Below, piece after piece: positions 45,882 through 54,308 of a stretch of DNA of 64,000 bases (positions are counted from its first letter, which is position 1; each line of letters begins with the position of its first letter). Below the pieces are notes generated by a model. It was not told where the DNA came from and did no database searches. It was given only the letters and a program-made list of their open reading frames with translations. The translations under genes and the position numbers were made by a program. This DNA is from CALRWV02 sp943371965 (GTDB taxonomy: Bacteria; Bacteroidota; JABWAT01), in NCBI GenBank assembly GCA_943371965.1, contig CALRWV020000009.1:1-64000 (forward strand), given 5' to 3'.

Positions 45882-46335
45882 TTTCGGAATTAGGCTTGGC
45901 TTTAGCCAAACTGTTTTCAAAATGATGAGCCTTCAGAAAACTTTCATATTCATCAGAAAATGTTTTCTTTTTATGATGTTCTTCCTGATTTGAAATATAA
46001 TTTCTTACTTTATCCGCTGCAGAATAACTAACCGACAAAGCAATATATTCATCCTGCCATTCAAATTTTCCATGAATCAGTTTTTGTCTGTTTACCCAAA
46101 ACGAAGATTCACCTTTTATCAGCATTGCAGTTTTTGCAATAGTTTGTTCAGCCCCAAGTGAAACAAGAAGATGAATGTGATCGGTTGTACAATTCATGCA
46201 ATCAATATAAATCTCTTTTTTGATACTGTTTTCCTTTATATGTTGGAGCAATAACGGTTTCAATTCCCGACTGATTATATTTTCGCGGTTTTTTGTTGAC
46301 CAGATATAGTGGATAAAAACTTTTGTGTATGGCAT
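45877..46335 (-). CDS. REP-associated tyrosine transposase (IS200-like Y1)
   Basis: A 152-aa transposase of the IS200/IS605 TnpA superfamily, REP-associated branch. The HUH motif is H53-I-H55 in TTDHIHLLV, and the catalytic Tyr is Y113 in RNYISNQEEHHKKKTF, the signature of Bacteroidota REP transposases. No TnpB is present. REP hairpins bracket the gene on both sides in inverted orientation. The reading frame is intact, so the element may be active or recently so. It cuts and rejoins single-stranded DNA at the hairpins, presumably during replication. Confidence 0.9.
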   Translation of the reverse strand: MPYTKVFIHYIWSTKNRENIISRELKPLLLQHIKENSIKKEIYIDCMNCTTDHIHLLVSLGAEQTIAKTAMLIKGESSFWVNRQKLIHGKFEWQDEYIALSVSYSAADKVRNYISNQEEHHKKKTFSDEYESFLKAHHFENSLAKAKPNSEI

Positions 46336-46374
46336 ATCGGGATATTTTTGGCCAAAGCCGGTAATCTGTTTTAT

Positions 46375-46408
46375 TTTAATCCACGACCTGAAGGTCGTGG
46401 CAATTAAT
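46375..46408. repeat. REP hairpin, right end of transposase element
   Basis: The inverted copy of the 34-nt left repeat, with the hairpin CCACGACCT-GA-AGGTCGTGG at 46381-46400. It sits 40 bp upstream of the transposase ATG. Confidence 0.9.
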
Positions 46409-46474
46409 ATTAAATACTGAGTTTATTACAATTGGGATTTATAACATTCAAATTAACTTTTTTTCCCGTTCCAA

Positions 46475-47908
46475 TCAATCCCTGTAATTCAGTGCCGGTT
46501 TTATGTCTCCCAGCAAAGGTTTGTACTGGTAATCGCCTTTTGATTTTACAAATTCTTCCTTTGCTTTCTTAATCAGGTCCGGATCTGTAAACAAATCGAT
46601 TGCTGTAAAAGCCATTGTTTTTGCAGCCACCATCATTCCTTTAATTCCAATATCCTGACTGCCACATGCAACCGCCTGCCAACTGTGTGCTGATGTTCCC
46701 GGAACCCAGGTTGCAGTTTCCACACCAACTGTTGGAACTGCATAGCTGACATCACCCACATCAGTTGAACCTCTGCTTTTTTCAATATGCAGGGGTTTTA
46801 CAATTGATGCAGAATCCGGAGAAGGGATATCACCCATCAAAGTTGTCTGAATTTTTTCTGCAAATTTTTCCTCTGCAGGTGAGTAAACAACACCGCCGAC
46901 TTTTTCCAGATTTTTCTGCATGGCAACCGCAAGAGTTTTATTGATCAGCAAATCATGGGTTCCTCCAATTATTTCGTAATCCATTTTTGTTCCGGTTCCG
47001 AGTGCAGCACCTTCAGCGGCTTTTGCAATTCTGTCAAAAATGCTGACTGCCATGCTTCTTTCCGGATGTCTGACATAATAATAAACTTCTGCAAAATCGG
47101 GCACCACATTCGGTGCCTTTCCGCCGTTGGTGATGACATAATGGATTCGTGTTTCCTGCGGGACATGTTCGCGCATCATATTGACCATGTAATCCAGACT
47201 TTCAACTGCATCCAAAGCTGAACGCCCATTTTCAGGTGAGGCAGAAGCATGTGCAGAGATTCCGTAAAACCTGAACTTGGCTGACTTGTTAGCCAAAGCA
47301 CTTGTAAAAGTCACCTGGTTTGCATCATTCGGATGCCAGTGAATGGCAACATCTACATCATTGAACAATCCTTCCCGTACCATAAAAACCTTTCCACTCC
47401 CACCTTCTTCTGCAGGGCATCCGAATATTTTCAGGGTACCTTTTATTTTCCCTTCCTCCATCAATTTTTTGATTGCAATTCCTGTCGCAACCGAGCCTGT
47501 ACCAAAAAGATGATGTCCGCAACCATGACCTGCGTTTGAATTTCCGACGGGTGATTTGGTTGAGGTACTGTCCTGTGACAATCCGGGGAGTGCATCAAAC
47601 TCACCAAGAATTCCGATCACCGGTTTTCCACTTCCATAAGTTGCAACAAATGCAGTCGGTATTCCTGCAACACCTGATTTTACCTGAAAACCATTTTCCT
47701 TTAATTTGCTCTGAAGTAGCTGTGAACTTTTAAATTCCTTATATCCAACTTCAGCATAACCCCAAATTGACAACGCTATCTTTTTATAACTTTCCTGATT
47801 TGACTGGATGTCTGCAGCAGCCTGATTCTTTAATCCACTGATTTCGTTCTGTGCTGTAACGGTGAGCGATGATAAACATATCATCAGTAACCAAAATATT
47901 TTTTTCAT
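46475..47908 (-). CDS. exported M20 family amidohydrolase
   Basis: A 477-aa M20-type peptidase/amidohydrolase with a signal peptide (start 47908, chosen over an in-frame ATG at 47947 because it begins MKKIFWLL with an AGGG Shine-Dalgarno). Metal-site motifs are visible: GILGEFDALPGL, HGCGHHLFG, CPAEEGGSGK and the C-terminal STDVGDVSY. The dimerisation domain is in the middle. The closest sense is the AbgB/HipO-like group (aminobenzoyl-glutamate or amino-acylase), here periplasmic. It lies on the same strand as, and about 90 bp from, the aminotransferase gene, suggesting a role in freeing an amino compound that the next two enzymes degrade. Confidence 0.88.
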   Translation of the reverse strand: MKKIFWLLMICLSSLTVTAQNEISGLKNQAAADIQSNQESYKKIALSIWGYAEVGYKEFKSSQLLQSKLKENGFQVKSGVAGIPTAFVATYGSGKPVIGILGEFDALPGLSQDSTSTKSPVGNSNAGHGCGHHLFGTGSVATGIAIKKLMEEGKIKGTLKIFGCPAEEGGSGKVFMVREGLFNDVDVAIHWHPNDANQVTFTSALANKSAKFRFYGISAHASASPENGRSALDAVESLDYMVNMMREHVPQETRIHYVITNGGKAPNVVPDFAEVYYYVRHPERSMAVSIFDRIAKAAEGAALGTGTKMDYEIIGGTHDLLINKTLAVAMQKNLEKVGGVVYSPAEEKFAEKIQTTLMGDIPSPDSASIVKPLHIEKSRGSTDVGDVSYAVPTVGVETATWVPGTSAHSWQAVACGSQDIGIKGMMVAAKTMAFTAIDLFTDPDLIKKAKEEFVKSKGDYQYKPLLGDIKPALNYRD

Positions 47909-47994
47909 TGGTGATTTTTCCCTGCTGTGAATAAATTGGAAATTCAAATAATTGTGATGATGGAAATGCGGTTATTTGCAATGCTGCAGAATTT

Positions 47995-49314
47995 CTATTT
48001 TTTTTCTGCTGCTCTACCCAATGCAACATCAAAAAGCCTGAGGAATTCGTTGACTTCAGATTTTGTTATGTTCAGTGAAGGTGAAATCCTAACCACATTT
48101 CCATAAAGACCACCTTTTCCGATGAGAACTTTTTCCTTTTTCATTTCTTCAAATAATCTGAGAACGAAAGCAGAATCTGGAACTTTGTTTTCACCGACAA
48201 ACTCACAAGCCTGCATGAGTCCCATACCGCGGACATCACCAATTGACTTGTGTTTTTTCTGAAGTTCTTCCAGTCCTTCACGCAGATAACTGCCTATTAC
48301 AAATGAATTTCCGGCCAGATTTTCCGTTTCAATGACATCAATGGTTGCAAGGGCTGCTGCCATCGAAACCGGATTTCCTCCAAAAGTGGAAATGGATAAT
48401 CCAACAAAGCTGTCAGCAATTTCTGATGTTGCAATGGTAACTCCCAATGGTGATCCATTCGCAATCCCTTTTGCCCCTGTCATGATATCAGGTTCGACAT
48501 CCCAATGTTCAATTCCAAACATTTTGGTTCCGGTTCTTCCGAATCCTGTTTGAACCTCATCTGCAATGAAAACTCCGCCATATTTTTTTATGATTGAAAC
48601 AGCCACCTTAAAATACTCTTTGGGAGGTGTAATAAATCCTCCAACTCCCTGAATGGGTTCTGCAATCAATCCGGCAACGTGTCCGGTTGTTGTGGTTTGA
48701 ATCAATTCTTCAATGTCACTGGCACATTTCAATTCGCAGGATGGATAGGTTAGACCAAACGGGCAGCGGTAGCAATATGGACTGACAGCATGTTTGATTC
48801 CGCTTACCTGTGATGCTCCATGACGGTACAGTGAATTTCCCTGCAGCCCCATTGCCATCTGCGACCGTCCGCTGTAACTGTGTCTGAGCGCAATGATTTC
48901 ATCATTCCCAGTGAAATGTTTTGCCATAAAGACCGCAGTTTCATTTGCCTCTGTTCCGCTGTTGGTGAAAAAAGATTTTTTCAGTTTCCCCGGTGTCAAT
49001 TCCGCCAATTTCTCAGCCAGTTGAACAATATTCCGGTTTGGATACAAAGTGGATGTATGCTGTAAAGTATCAACCTGTTCTTTGATTTTCCGAGTTACTT
49101 TCGGATTGCAGTGTCCCACACTGACAGTTAAAATGCCGCCGAAGAAATCCAGATATTTGTTTCCTTCCGGATCATAAACGTAATATCCTTCTCCACGTTC
49201 AATTGCCAAGGGTTCCTTATAATAATTTCCGACGCTTGGAAACAGAAACTCGTTATGCTTTGCCCTGATTTCAGCAGAACTCAAATTTAAATCAGTTCCA
49301 GATTTTTTGTCCAT
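47995..49314 (-). CDS. class III PLP aminotransferase (AGXT2-like)
   Basis: A 439-aa aspartate aminotransferase-superfamily class III enzyme. Motifs: SFFTNSGTEANETAV for PLP phosphate contacts, IADEVQTGFGRTG containing the PLP Asp, and the lysine in GAKGIANGSPLG. The sequence resembles alanine-glyoxylate/beta-aminoisobutyrate aminotransferases (AGXT2 type), including a cysteine-rich YCYRCPFGLTYPSC insert typical of that branch. The semialdehyde dehydrogenase gene starts just upstream on the same strand, and together they could convert an omega-amino acid (beta-alanine or aminoisobutyrate) to acetyl- or propionyl-CoA. The exact substrate is inferred only. Confidence 0.85.
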   Translation of the reverse strand: MDKKSGTDLNLSSAEIRAKHNEFLFPSVGNYYKEPLAIERGEGYYVYDPEGNKYLDFFGGILTVSVGHCNPKVTRKIKEQVDTLQHTSTLYPNRNIVQLAEKLAELTPGKLKKSFFTNSGTEANETAVFMAKHFTGNDEIIALRHSYSGRSQMAMGLQGNSLYRHGASQVSGIKHAVSPYCYRCPFGLTYPSCELKCASDIEELIQTTTTGHVAGLIAEPIQGVGGFITPPKEYFKVAVSIIKKYGGVFIADEVQTGFGRTGTKMFGIEHWDVEPDIMTGAKGIANGSPLGVTIATSEIADSFVGLSISTFGGNPVSMAAALATIDVIETENLAGNSFVIGSYLREGLEELQKKHKSIGDVRGMGLMQACEFVGENKVPDSAFVLRLFEEMKKEKVLIGKGGLYGNVVRISPSLNITKSEVNEFLRLFDVALGRAAEKK

Positions 49315-49399
49315 AATCCTGTCTTTCGGTGGTTTAATATTTATTGATTCCTGTCTATTCTGTTAGACCAAATATATATTCTGCTTCCCGCATTCAAGA

Positions 49400-50854
49400 T
49401 CAGCTCATCCAGTTTACCTGTGATTCGGGATTCCATTTGGTTGTTATTTTTTTCGATTTTGTCCAGAATTCGATGGAACTTTTTCCGGTAATATCACCAA
49501 CTCCGAATTTGGATTCATTCCATCCTCCAAATGAAAATGGTTCTCTCGGAACCGGAACGCCAATATTGATTCCAACCATACCGGCACTTGCGTGATCTGC
49601 AAAATATCTTGCGGCTCCTCCGTTTTGTGTAAAAACTGAAGCGGCATTTCCATATTCCGACCTGTTTTCAATTGAAAGTGCTTCATCCAGATTTCCGGTT
49701 CTCATGATTGCGAGTACGGGTCCAAAAACTTCTTCCCTTGCAATTCTCATTTCAGGTCTAACAAAATCAATAATTGTCGGACCTACATAATAACCGTCTT
49801 CTTTTCCTTTAACATAGCATTTCCGTCCGTCAACCAGAATTATTGCGCCTTCAAGTTCAGCTTCAGTAATGTACTTTTCAATCCGTTCTTTTGCCTGTTT
49901 GCTGATGACAGAACCCAGATTCTCACCTGGAATAATTTTACGGACTTCATCACACAATTTTGAAATAATGTGATCAATATTTCCAACCCCAACCATTGCT
50001 GAAGCAGCCATACATCGCTGACCCGCACAACCGCTCATGGAGGCTGCAACATTTGAAGCTGTCATTTCCACATTGGCATCCGGTAAAACAATCAGGTGAT
50101 TTTTGGCTCCACCCAAAGCAAGAACGCGTTTCAGATTTGATGTTCCGCGACGGTAAACAATTTTTGCAACTTTGGTTGAACCTACAAATGAAATGGCATC
50201 AATATCCGGATGGTCACAGATGGCTTCAACTGCAGGTTGCGTTCCGTGTACAACATTGAAAACACCTTTTGGAAGTCCGGCTTTTTTCAGAAGTTCTGCA
50301 ATTTTATTTGCACTGATGGGTACGAGTTCCGATGGTTTCAAGATCATGGTGTTGCCCAAAACAAGTGCGTTGGGAATCGTCCAGTTTGGAACCATGTTTG
50401 GAAAATTGAACGGTGCAATGGAAGCTACAACACCTACAGGAAAACGTTCTTCTCTGCATTCCACACCTTTGCTGACTTCCTGGGAATCTCCGGAAATCAG
50501 TTGAGGCATTGAACAGGCAAATTCTGTCAGTTCAATGCTTTTTAAAACTTCAGCTTTTGCTTCACTGTAAATTTTTCCGTTTTCTTCAGAAATAATTTTT
50601 GAAAGTTCATCCATATTCTCTTCAAGCAACTGCCGGTAACGGAAGAAAATCTGAACCCGTTCTTTGATTGGAGTTTCTGACCAGGATTTAAAAGCAGTTT
50701 TTGCGGCTTTTACTGCCAGATCAACATCAGTAGAATTGGAAAGGAATACTTGGGTCAGCAGTGAACCGTCGACCGGAGAGAAAACATCCAGGATTCCGTC
50801 TGTACCTGGAATTGGTGTTTCACCAATCAGATTTGTAATAAGATCATATTTCAA
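49400..50854 (-). CDS. mmsA: CoA-acylating methylmalonate-semialdehyde dehydrogenase
   Basis: A 484-aa aldehyde dehydrogenase of the MMSDH (IolA/MmsA) branch. The catalytic cysteine lies in GCAGQRCMAAS (second Cys), matching the MMSDH motif, rather than the generic GQxC of NAD ALDHs, and the N-terminal FSPVDGSLL and later ALGGAKNH blocks fit the family. It oxidises methylmalonate or malonate semialdehyde to propionyl-CoA or acetyl-CoA with CO2 release. The gene begins the run dehydrogenase-aminotransferase-M20. Valine, thymine/uracil or beta-alanine degradation is likely; missing dihydropyrimidine genes may lie outside. Confidence 0.88.
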   Translation of the reverse strand: MKYDLITNLIGETPIPGTDGILDVFSPVDGSLLTQVFLSNSTDVDLAVKAAKTAFKSWSETPIKERVQIFFRYRQLLEENMDELSKIISEENGKIYSEAKAEVLKSIELTEFACSMPQLISGDSQEVSKGVECREERFPVGVVASIAPFNFPNMVPNWTIPNALVLGNTMILKPSELVPISANKIAELLKKAGLPKGVFNVVHGTQPAVEAICDHPDIDAISFVGSTKVAKIVYRRGTSNLKRVLALGGAKNHLIVLPDANVEMTASNVAASMSGCAGQRCMAASAMVGVGNIDHIISKLCDEVRKIIPGENLGSVISKQAKERIEKYITEAELEGAIILVDGRKCYVKGKEDGYYVGPTIIDFVRPEMRIAREEVFGPVLAIMRTGNLDEALSIENRSEYGNAASVFTQNGGAARYFADHASAGMVGINIGVPVPREPFSFGGWNESKFGVGDITGKSSIEFWTKSKKITTKWNPESQVNWMS

Positions 50855-50983
50855 TCAACACCTCAAATTTCTGACAATGCCATTGCTGGTGTGTCAGATT
50901 AAACAATCAACATTTTTTTGAAGTTAAGATAATTGAAATAAATTGTTTCCGCAATTTTGTTAGGATAGCTGATTAACTTGAAT

Positions 50984-51631
50984 TTAGAGATAGACACTAA
51001 AAATGAAACTTACAGTGTTAACCGAGAAATCATACTTTCGTGTAATTCCAAAAGGTACATAGTCGGAAAAATTACTTTCTTTGTTGAAATACGAATAACT
51101 GGACTCTGAATAGGTAAATGAAATCATGCCGACATACTCTGCGGAAAGCGTAATATTATCGGTCCAGCAATACTCAAATCCCAAAAGACCTCTTCCTGAA
51201 ACAATTATGGATCTTTCAAGGCTATAGAATTTTCTTTCAGGATTGTCTGCCTTATCATACAGTTCTGATACACCAAACAATCCTCCAATTCCAAAATATG
51301 GTTTTATCTTTCCTCTTTTCCTGAATTCAAATAAATAATCATTGATGAGTGAAGAGCTTTCACTTTCATAATCTGTACTGTAACTGTCAGTTGATTTCGA
51401 ATGTGAAAAACGCCAATCAAATGAAATTCTTGAATAACTGTTGTCAAAAAGCCAGAATTTCTGTTTGATTCCAATCCCACCATTGAAGTTTGTTAAAGAA
51501 AGATTGGCAAGTCCATTGAATTTAAAAAGCAGTGTTTTGCCTGTAAAGAAATCAGTTGTATCTGTTTCACTTTGGGCAGAAACAGTTGAATAAATCAACA
51601 ATACAAATGCAATGGTGAATATTTTGTTCAT
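50984..51631 (-). CDS. outer-membrane beta-barrel protein, unknown function
   Basis: A 215-aa protein with a signal peptide (1-19) and alternating hydrophobic strands throughout. It ends in a Phe-rich final strand (FSVNTVSFIFSVYL), the usual outer-membrane insertion signal. Strands alternate with short turns and longer loops (SESSYSYFNKESN). I do not recognise a specific family; it fits generic OmpA-like or outer-membrane porin-like barrels of Bacteroidota. The downstream gene cluster is unrelated in sense, and the ankyrin protein gene lies 50 bp upstream on the same strand. Confidence 0.72.
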   Translation of the reverse strand: MNKIFTIAFVLLIYSTVSAQSETDTTDFFTGKTLLFKFNGLANLSLTNFNGGIGIKQKFWLFDNSYSRISFDWRFSHSKSTDSYSTDYESESSSLINDYLFEFRKRGKIKPYFGIGGLFGVSELYDKADNPERKFYSLERSIIVSGRGLLGFEYCWTDNITLSAEYVGMISFTYSESSYSYFNKESNFSDYVPFGITRKYDFSVNTVSFIFSVYL

Positions 51632-51681
51632 TAACCTGTCCTCTTTTTAATTTGAATTAATTATCCTGTTCTACTACCAGC

Positions 51682-52434
51682 TTACTTTTTATATGTTTCC
51701 AAAAGTTTAATTATTTCCTGATGACCCAATCTTTTTGCAATTGCCATTGCATCATCACCGCTGTCAGTTCCCTTCATATCAGTTCTGGAACCGTTATCTA
51801 ACAACAATTTCACAAAATCAGTATATCCGAAGAAAATTGCCCAGTTGATGGCAGGGTCATTGTTGATATCGCCAGTATTAATTTCGGCACCGTATTTCAG
51901 CAGTAATTTTCCAACACGGACACTTCCGTTTCTTGATGCTTCCATAAGAGGCGTTGTATTATACCGGCAGGTGTTCTTCACATTAACTTTTGCGCCCTGT
52001 TCAAGAAGCATGGTTGCTATTGGAATAAAATGCCATCTGATTGCAAGTGAAATTGGATAATAACCTGAACTGTGTTTCTGATTCACATCAATTCCTGTTT
52101 TCAGCAACCCACTCACTTTTACACTGTCATTTTCCAGTATTGAAAAAATCAATCTGGTGAATTTCTCATCATTGGGGACTGCATCAGTCTTTTTTGTTTT
52201 TAATTCTGAATATTCCAATAACTTAATAAAAACCGGTAACTGATACCATTCAACTGCATAATCCAAAGCAGTATAACCAGTCTGATCTTTATAATTAAGA
52301 TTCACGGAATCACCGGTAAGGTAAACACTCAAACTGTCAACATTTCCATCTCTGGAAGACGCAAGAATTTTTTCATTGATATTTTGTGCACTCAATGTTG
52401 CAGCAAAGAAAAACAGAAAAATAAATTTAAACAT
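51682..52434 (-). CDS. exported ankyrin-repeat protein
   Basis: A 250-aa protein with a signal peptide (1-16) and about six ankyrin repeats, recognisable from motifs such as GYTALDYAVEW, GYYPISLAIRW, TTPLMEASRNGSVRVGKLLL and DPAINWAIFFGYTDFVKLLL. These form a protein-binding solenoid in the periplasm. Bacterial ankyrin proteins of this kind often accompany catalases or serve as inhibitors or adaptors; no such partner is visible here. A beta-barrel gene follows 50 bp downstream on the same strand. Confidence 0.83.
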   Translation of the reverse strand: MFKFIFLFFFAATLSAQNINEKILASSRDGNVDSLSVYLTGDSVNLNYKDQTGYTALDYAVEWYQLPVFIKLLEYSELKTKKTDAVPNDEKFTRLIFSILENDSVKVSGLLKTGIDVNQKHSSGYYPISLAIRWHFIPIATMLLEQGAKVNVKNTCRYNTTPLMEASRNGSVRVGKLLLKYGAEINTGDINNDPAINWAIFFGYTDFVKLLLDNGSRTDMKGTDSGDDAMAIAKRLGHQEIIKLLETYKK

Positions 52435-52506
52435 GGTTCACCGGGTTTTTAAGTATGATTGGAAATAAGAGGAATTCAAAGGACTTTTCAGGAAAATAAT
52501 ATTTTG

Positions 52507-52540
52507 TATCCTTAAAATAAAGAATTTTATTTTAAGGATA
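52507..52540. terminator. perfect 15-bp inverted repeat
   Basis: A 15-bp A+T-rich perfect inverted repeat (52507-52521 with 52526-52540, loop GAAT) lies after the pnt operon and before the ankyrin gene. With the adjacent hairpin it probably ends pnt transcription. Confidence 0.55.
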
Positions 52541-52542
52541 CG

Positions 52543-52584
52543 ATAAGTCACAAAGAAGGTTGTCAATCCTTCTATGTGACTTAT
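52543..52584 (-). terminator. hairpin terminator of the pnt operon
   Basis: Stem 52543-52552 with 52575-52584, then an A-A mismatch, then 52554-52559 with 52568-52573 around an 8-nt loop. It is located 23 bp after the pntB stop on the minus strand. Confidence 0.65.
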
Positions 52585-52606
52585 TTAAATAGCTTCGAAA
52601 TTGGAA

Positions 52607-53998
52607 TCAACCGTTTTTCAGTTCATTTACCAGTTTTGTGATTGCTTCTTTTGCATCACCGAAATACATCAGACAGTTTTCATGACCATACAGCTCGTTG
52701 TCAATTCCTGCATATCCCGGTTTCATGCTCCGTTTGTTGACGATAATTGTTTTTGCCTTTTCAACATCCAGAATCGGCATTCCATAAATCGGGCTTTTCG
52801 GATTGTTATGTGCTGCCGGATTGGTAACATCATTCGCCCCAAGAACCAAAGCAATATCGGTTGATGGAAAAGAATCATTGATCATATCCATTTCCAATAA
52901 TTTTTCATAAGGTACATTGGCTTCTGCCAAAAGAACATTCATGTGACCGGGCATTCTACCCGCAACAGGATGAATGGCAAACCGCACATTGATTCCTTTT
53001 TTTTCCAGAAGATTCATTAGATCACGGACAGCATATTGTGCCTGAGCAACAGCCATTCCATAACCGGGAACTATTATAACAGATTGGGCCGAATCAAACA
53101 GCATCGCAGCTTCTTCAACATCAATTTTCTTTACGGTAACCTGTTTACCCTGTGATAAATCCGGACCACCTGATGTTGTGGTTCCAAATCCACCGAGAAG
53201 AACATTTATCAAAGAACGGTTCATGCTTTTGCACATGATATTGGTTAAAATAATACCTGATGCTCCAACCAATGCACCACTGATAATCAATACATTGTTG
53301 TACAGTAAAAATCCGGTCATTGCAGCTGCAATTCCCGAGTAGGAATTCAAAAGCGAAATAACAACCGGCATATCGGCGCCACCAATCGGAATAACAACCA
53401 GTACTCCAAGTATCAGCGAAATGAGCGCAATGATGACAGGTGCCCACCACTCTCCAGGATTTATAATCAGCATAACACTTATTGCTGATGCTGCCAAAAA
53501 CAATATCAGATTCAACCAGTGCTGTCCTTTATAAACAACTGCATTTGAGGTAATCAGCTCCTGCAATTTTGCAAACGCAATAACAGATCCTGTAAAAGTT
53601 ACAGCTCCAACAATTATACTCAATGAAATAACAAGTGCAGGTTCGGGCAAAATATTTGGAGAGGTATCAATAAATTCAACATATCCAACCAGCATGGATG
53701 ACAATCCACCAAAGCCGTTTAATAGAGCAACCATCTGCGGCATTTCGGTCATTTTAACTGCGACCGACATCCAGGTTCCAAGTCCTGTTCCGATTATCAG
53801 ACCTGCAATTATCCAGTAGAATGAAACAATTTTCTGGTCGAGCAAAGTAAAAACAATTGCCAGAAGCATTCCGATTGCAGCCAGAAAATTCCCCTGTCTT
53901 GCTGTTTTGGGAGAACTTAATCTTTTAATTCCGAAAACAAATAAAAGTGATGCAATCAGATAAACAAAATTGGTGACTGAAGGTAACCAGGCATTCAT
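52607..53998 (-). CDS. pntB: proton-translocating transhydrogenase, beta subunit
   Basis: A 463-aa inner-membrane protein with about eight or nine TM segments in its N-terminal half (to about 270) and an NADP(H)-binding domain III at the C-terminus. The dinucleotide motif VPGYGMAVAQAQ and the NADP-specific ANDVTNPAAHN and KRSMKPGYAGIDN are typical. With the two upstream genes it transfers hydride from NADH to NADP+ driven by the proton gradient. The operon order is alpha1-alpha2-beta on the minus strand, with 7 bp before this gene. The three-gene form matches Rhodospirillum rubrum. Confidence 0.95.
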   Translation of the reverse strand: MNAWLPSVTNFVYLIASLLFVFGIKRLSSPKTARQGNFLAAIGMLLAIVFTLLDQKIVSFYWIIAGLIIGTGLGTWMSVAVKMTEMPQMVALLNGFGGLSSMLVGYVEFIDTSPNILPEPALVISLSIIVGAVTFTGSVIAFAKLQELITSNAVVYKGQHWLNLILFLAASAISVMLIINPGEWWAPVIIALISLILGVLVVIPIGGADMPVVISLLNSYSGIAAAMTGFLLYNNVLIISGALVGASGIILTNIMCKSMNRSLINVLLGGFGTTTSGGPDLSQGKQVTVKKIDVEEAAMLFDSAQSVIIVPGYGMAVAQAQYAVRDLMNLLEKKGINVRFAIHPVAGRMPGHMNVLLAEANVPYEKLLEMDMINDSFPSTDIALVLGANDVTNPAAHNNPKSPIYGMPILDVEKAKTIIVNKRSMKPGYAGIDNELYGHENCLMYFGDAKEAITKLVNELKNG

Positions 53999-54005
53999 AA
54001 CAACC

Positions 54006-54290
54006 TCATTTCCGTTTGAACATTTTGAGCATTCTGTCTGTCACTAAAAATCCGCCGACGACATTGATGGTTGCTGAAATCACAGCTATGGTTCCCAATA
54101 TCGAACCTAACAAGGTATTTTCGAAACCCGCAGCCAGCAATGCTCCAACAATGGTTATTCCGGAAATCGCATTTGAACCCGACATCAGGGGTGTATGCAA
54201 AGTCGGTGGTACTTTATTGATAAGTTCAACACCCAGAAATATTGCCAGAATAAAAACATAGACCAGCATCAGAAGAGAAACATTTTCCAT
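54006..54290 (-). CDS. pntAB: transhydrogenase alpha2 (membrane) subunit
   Basis: A 94-aa membrane subunit with three TM helices (about 7-20, 37-55 and 60-85). It includes the conserved VPPTLHTPLMSGSNAISGI, a hallmark of the alpha2 part of PntA. It forms part of the proton channel with PntB. It lies between pntAA (18 bp) and pntB (7 bp). Confidence 0.93.
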   Translation of the reverse strand: MENVSLLMLVYVFILAIFLGVELINKVPPTLHTPLMSGSNAISGITIVGALLAAGFENTLLGSILGTIAVISATINVVGGFLVTDRMLKMFKRK

Positions 54291-54308
54291 CTAATCCTCC
54301 GTTTGAAA

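Larger units (their letters stand above)
45848..46408 (-). mobile_element. REP-associated transposase element (RAYT type)
   Basis: A 561-bp unit made of one Y1 transposase gene and two inverted 34-nt REP hairpins at its ends. In such elements the single-stranded hairpins are the substrate that the transposase binds and nicks. I see no target duplication, as expected for HUH enzymes. Other solo REP copies were not found in this window. Confidence 0.82.
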
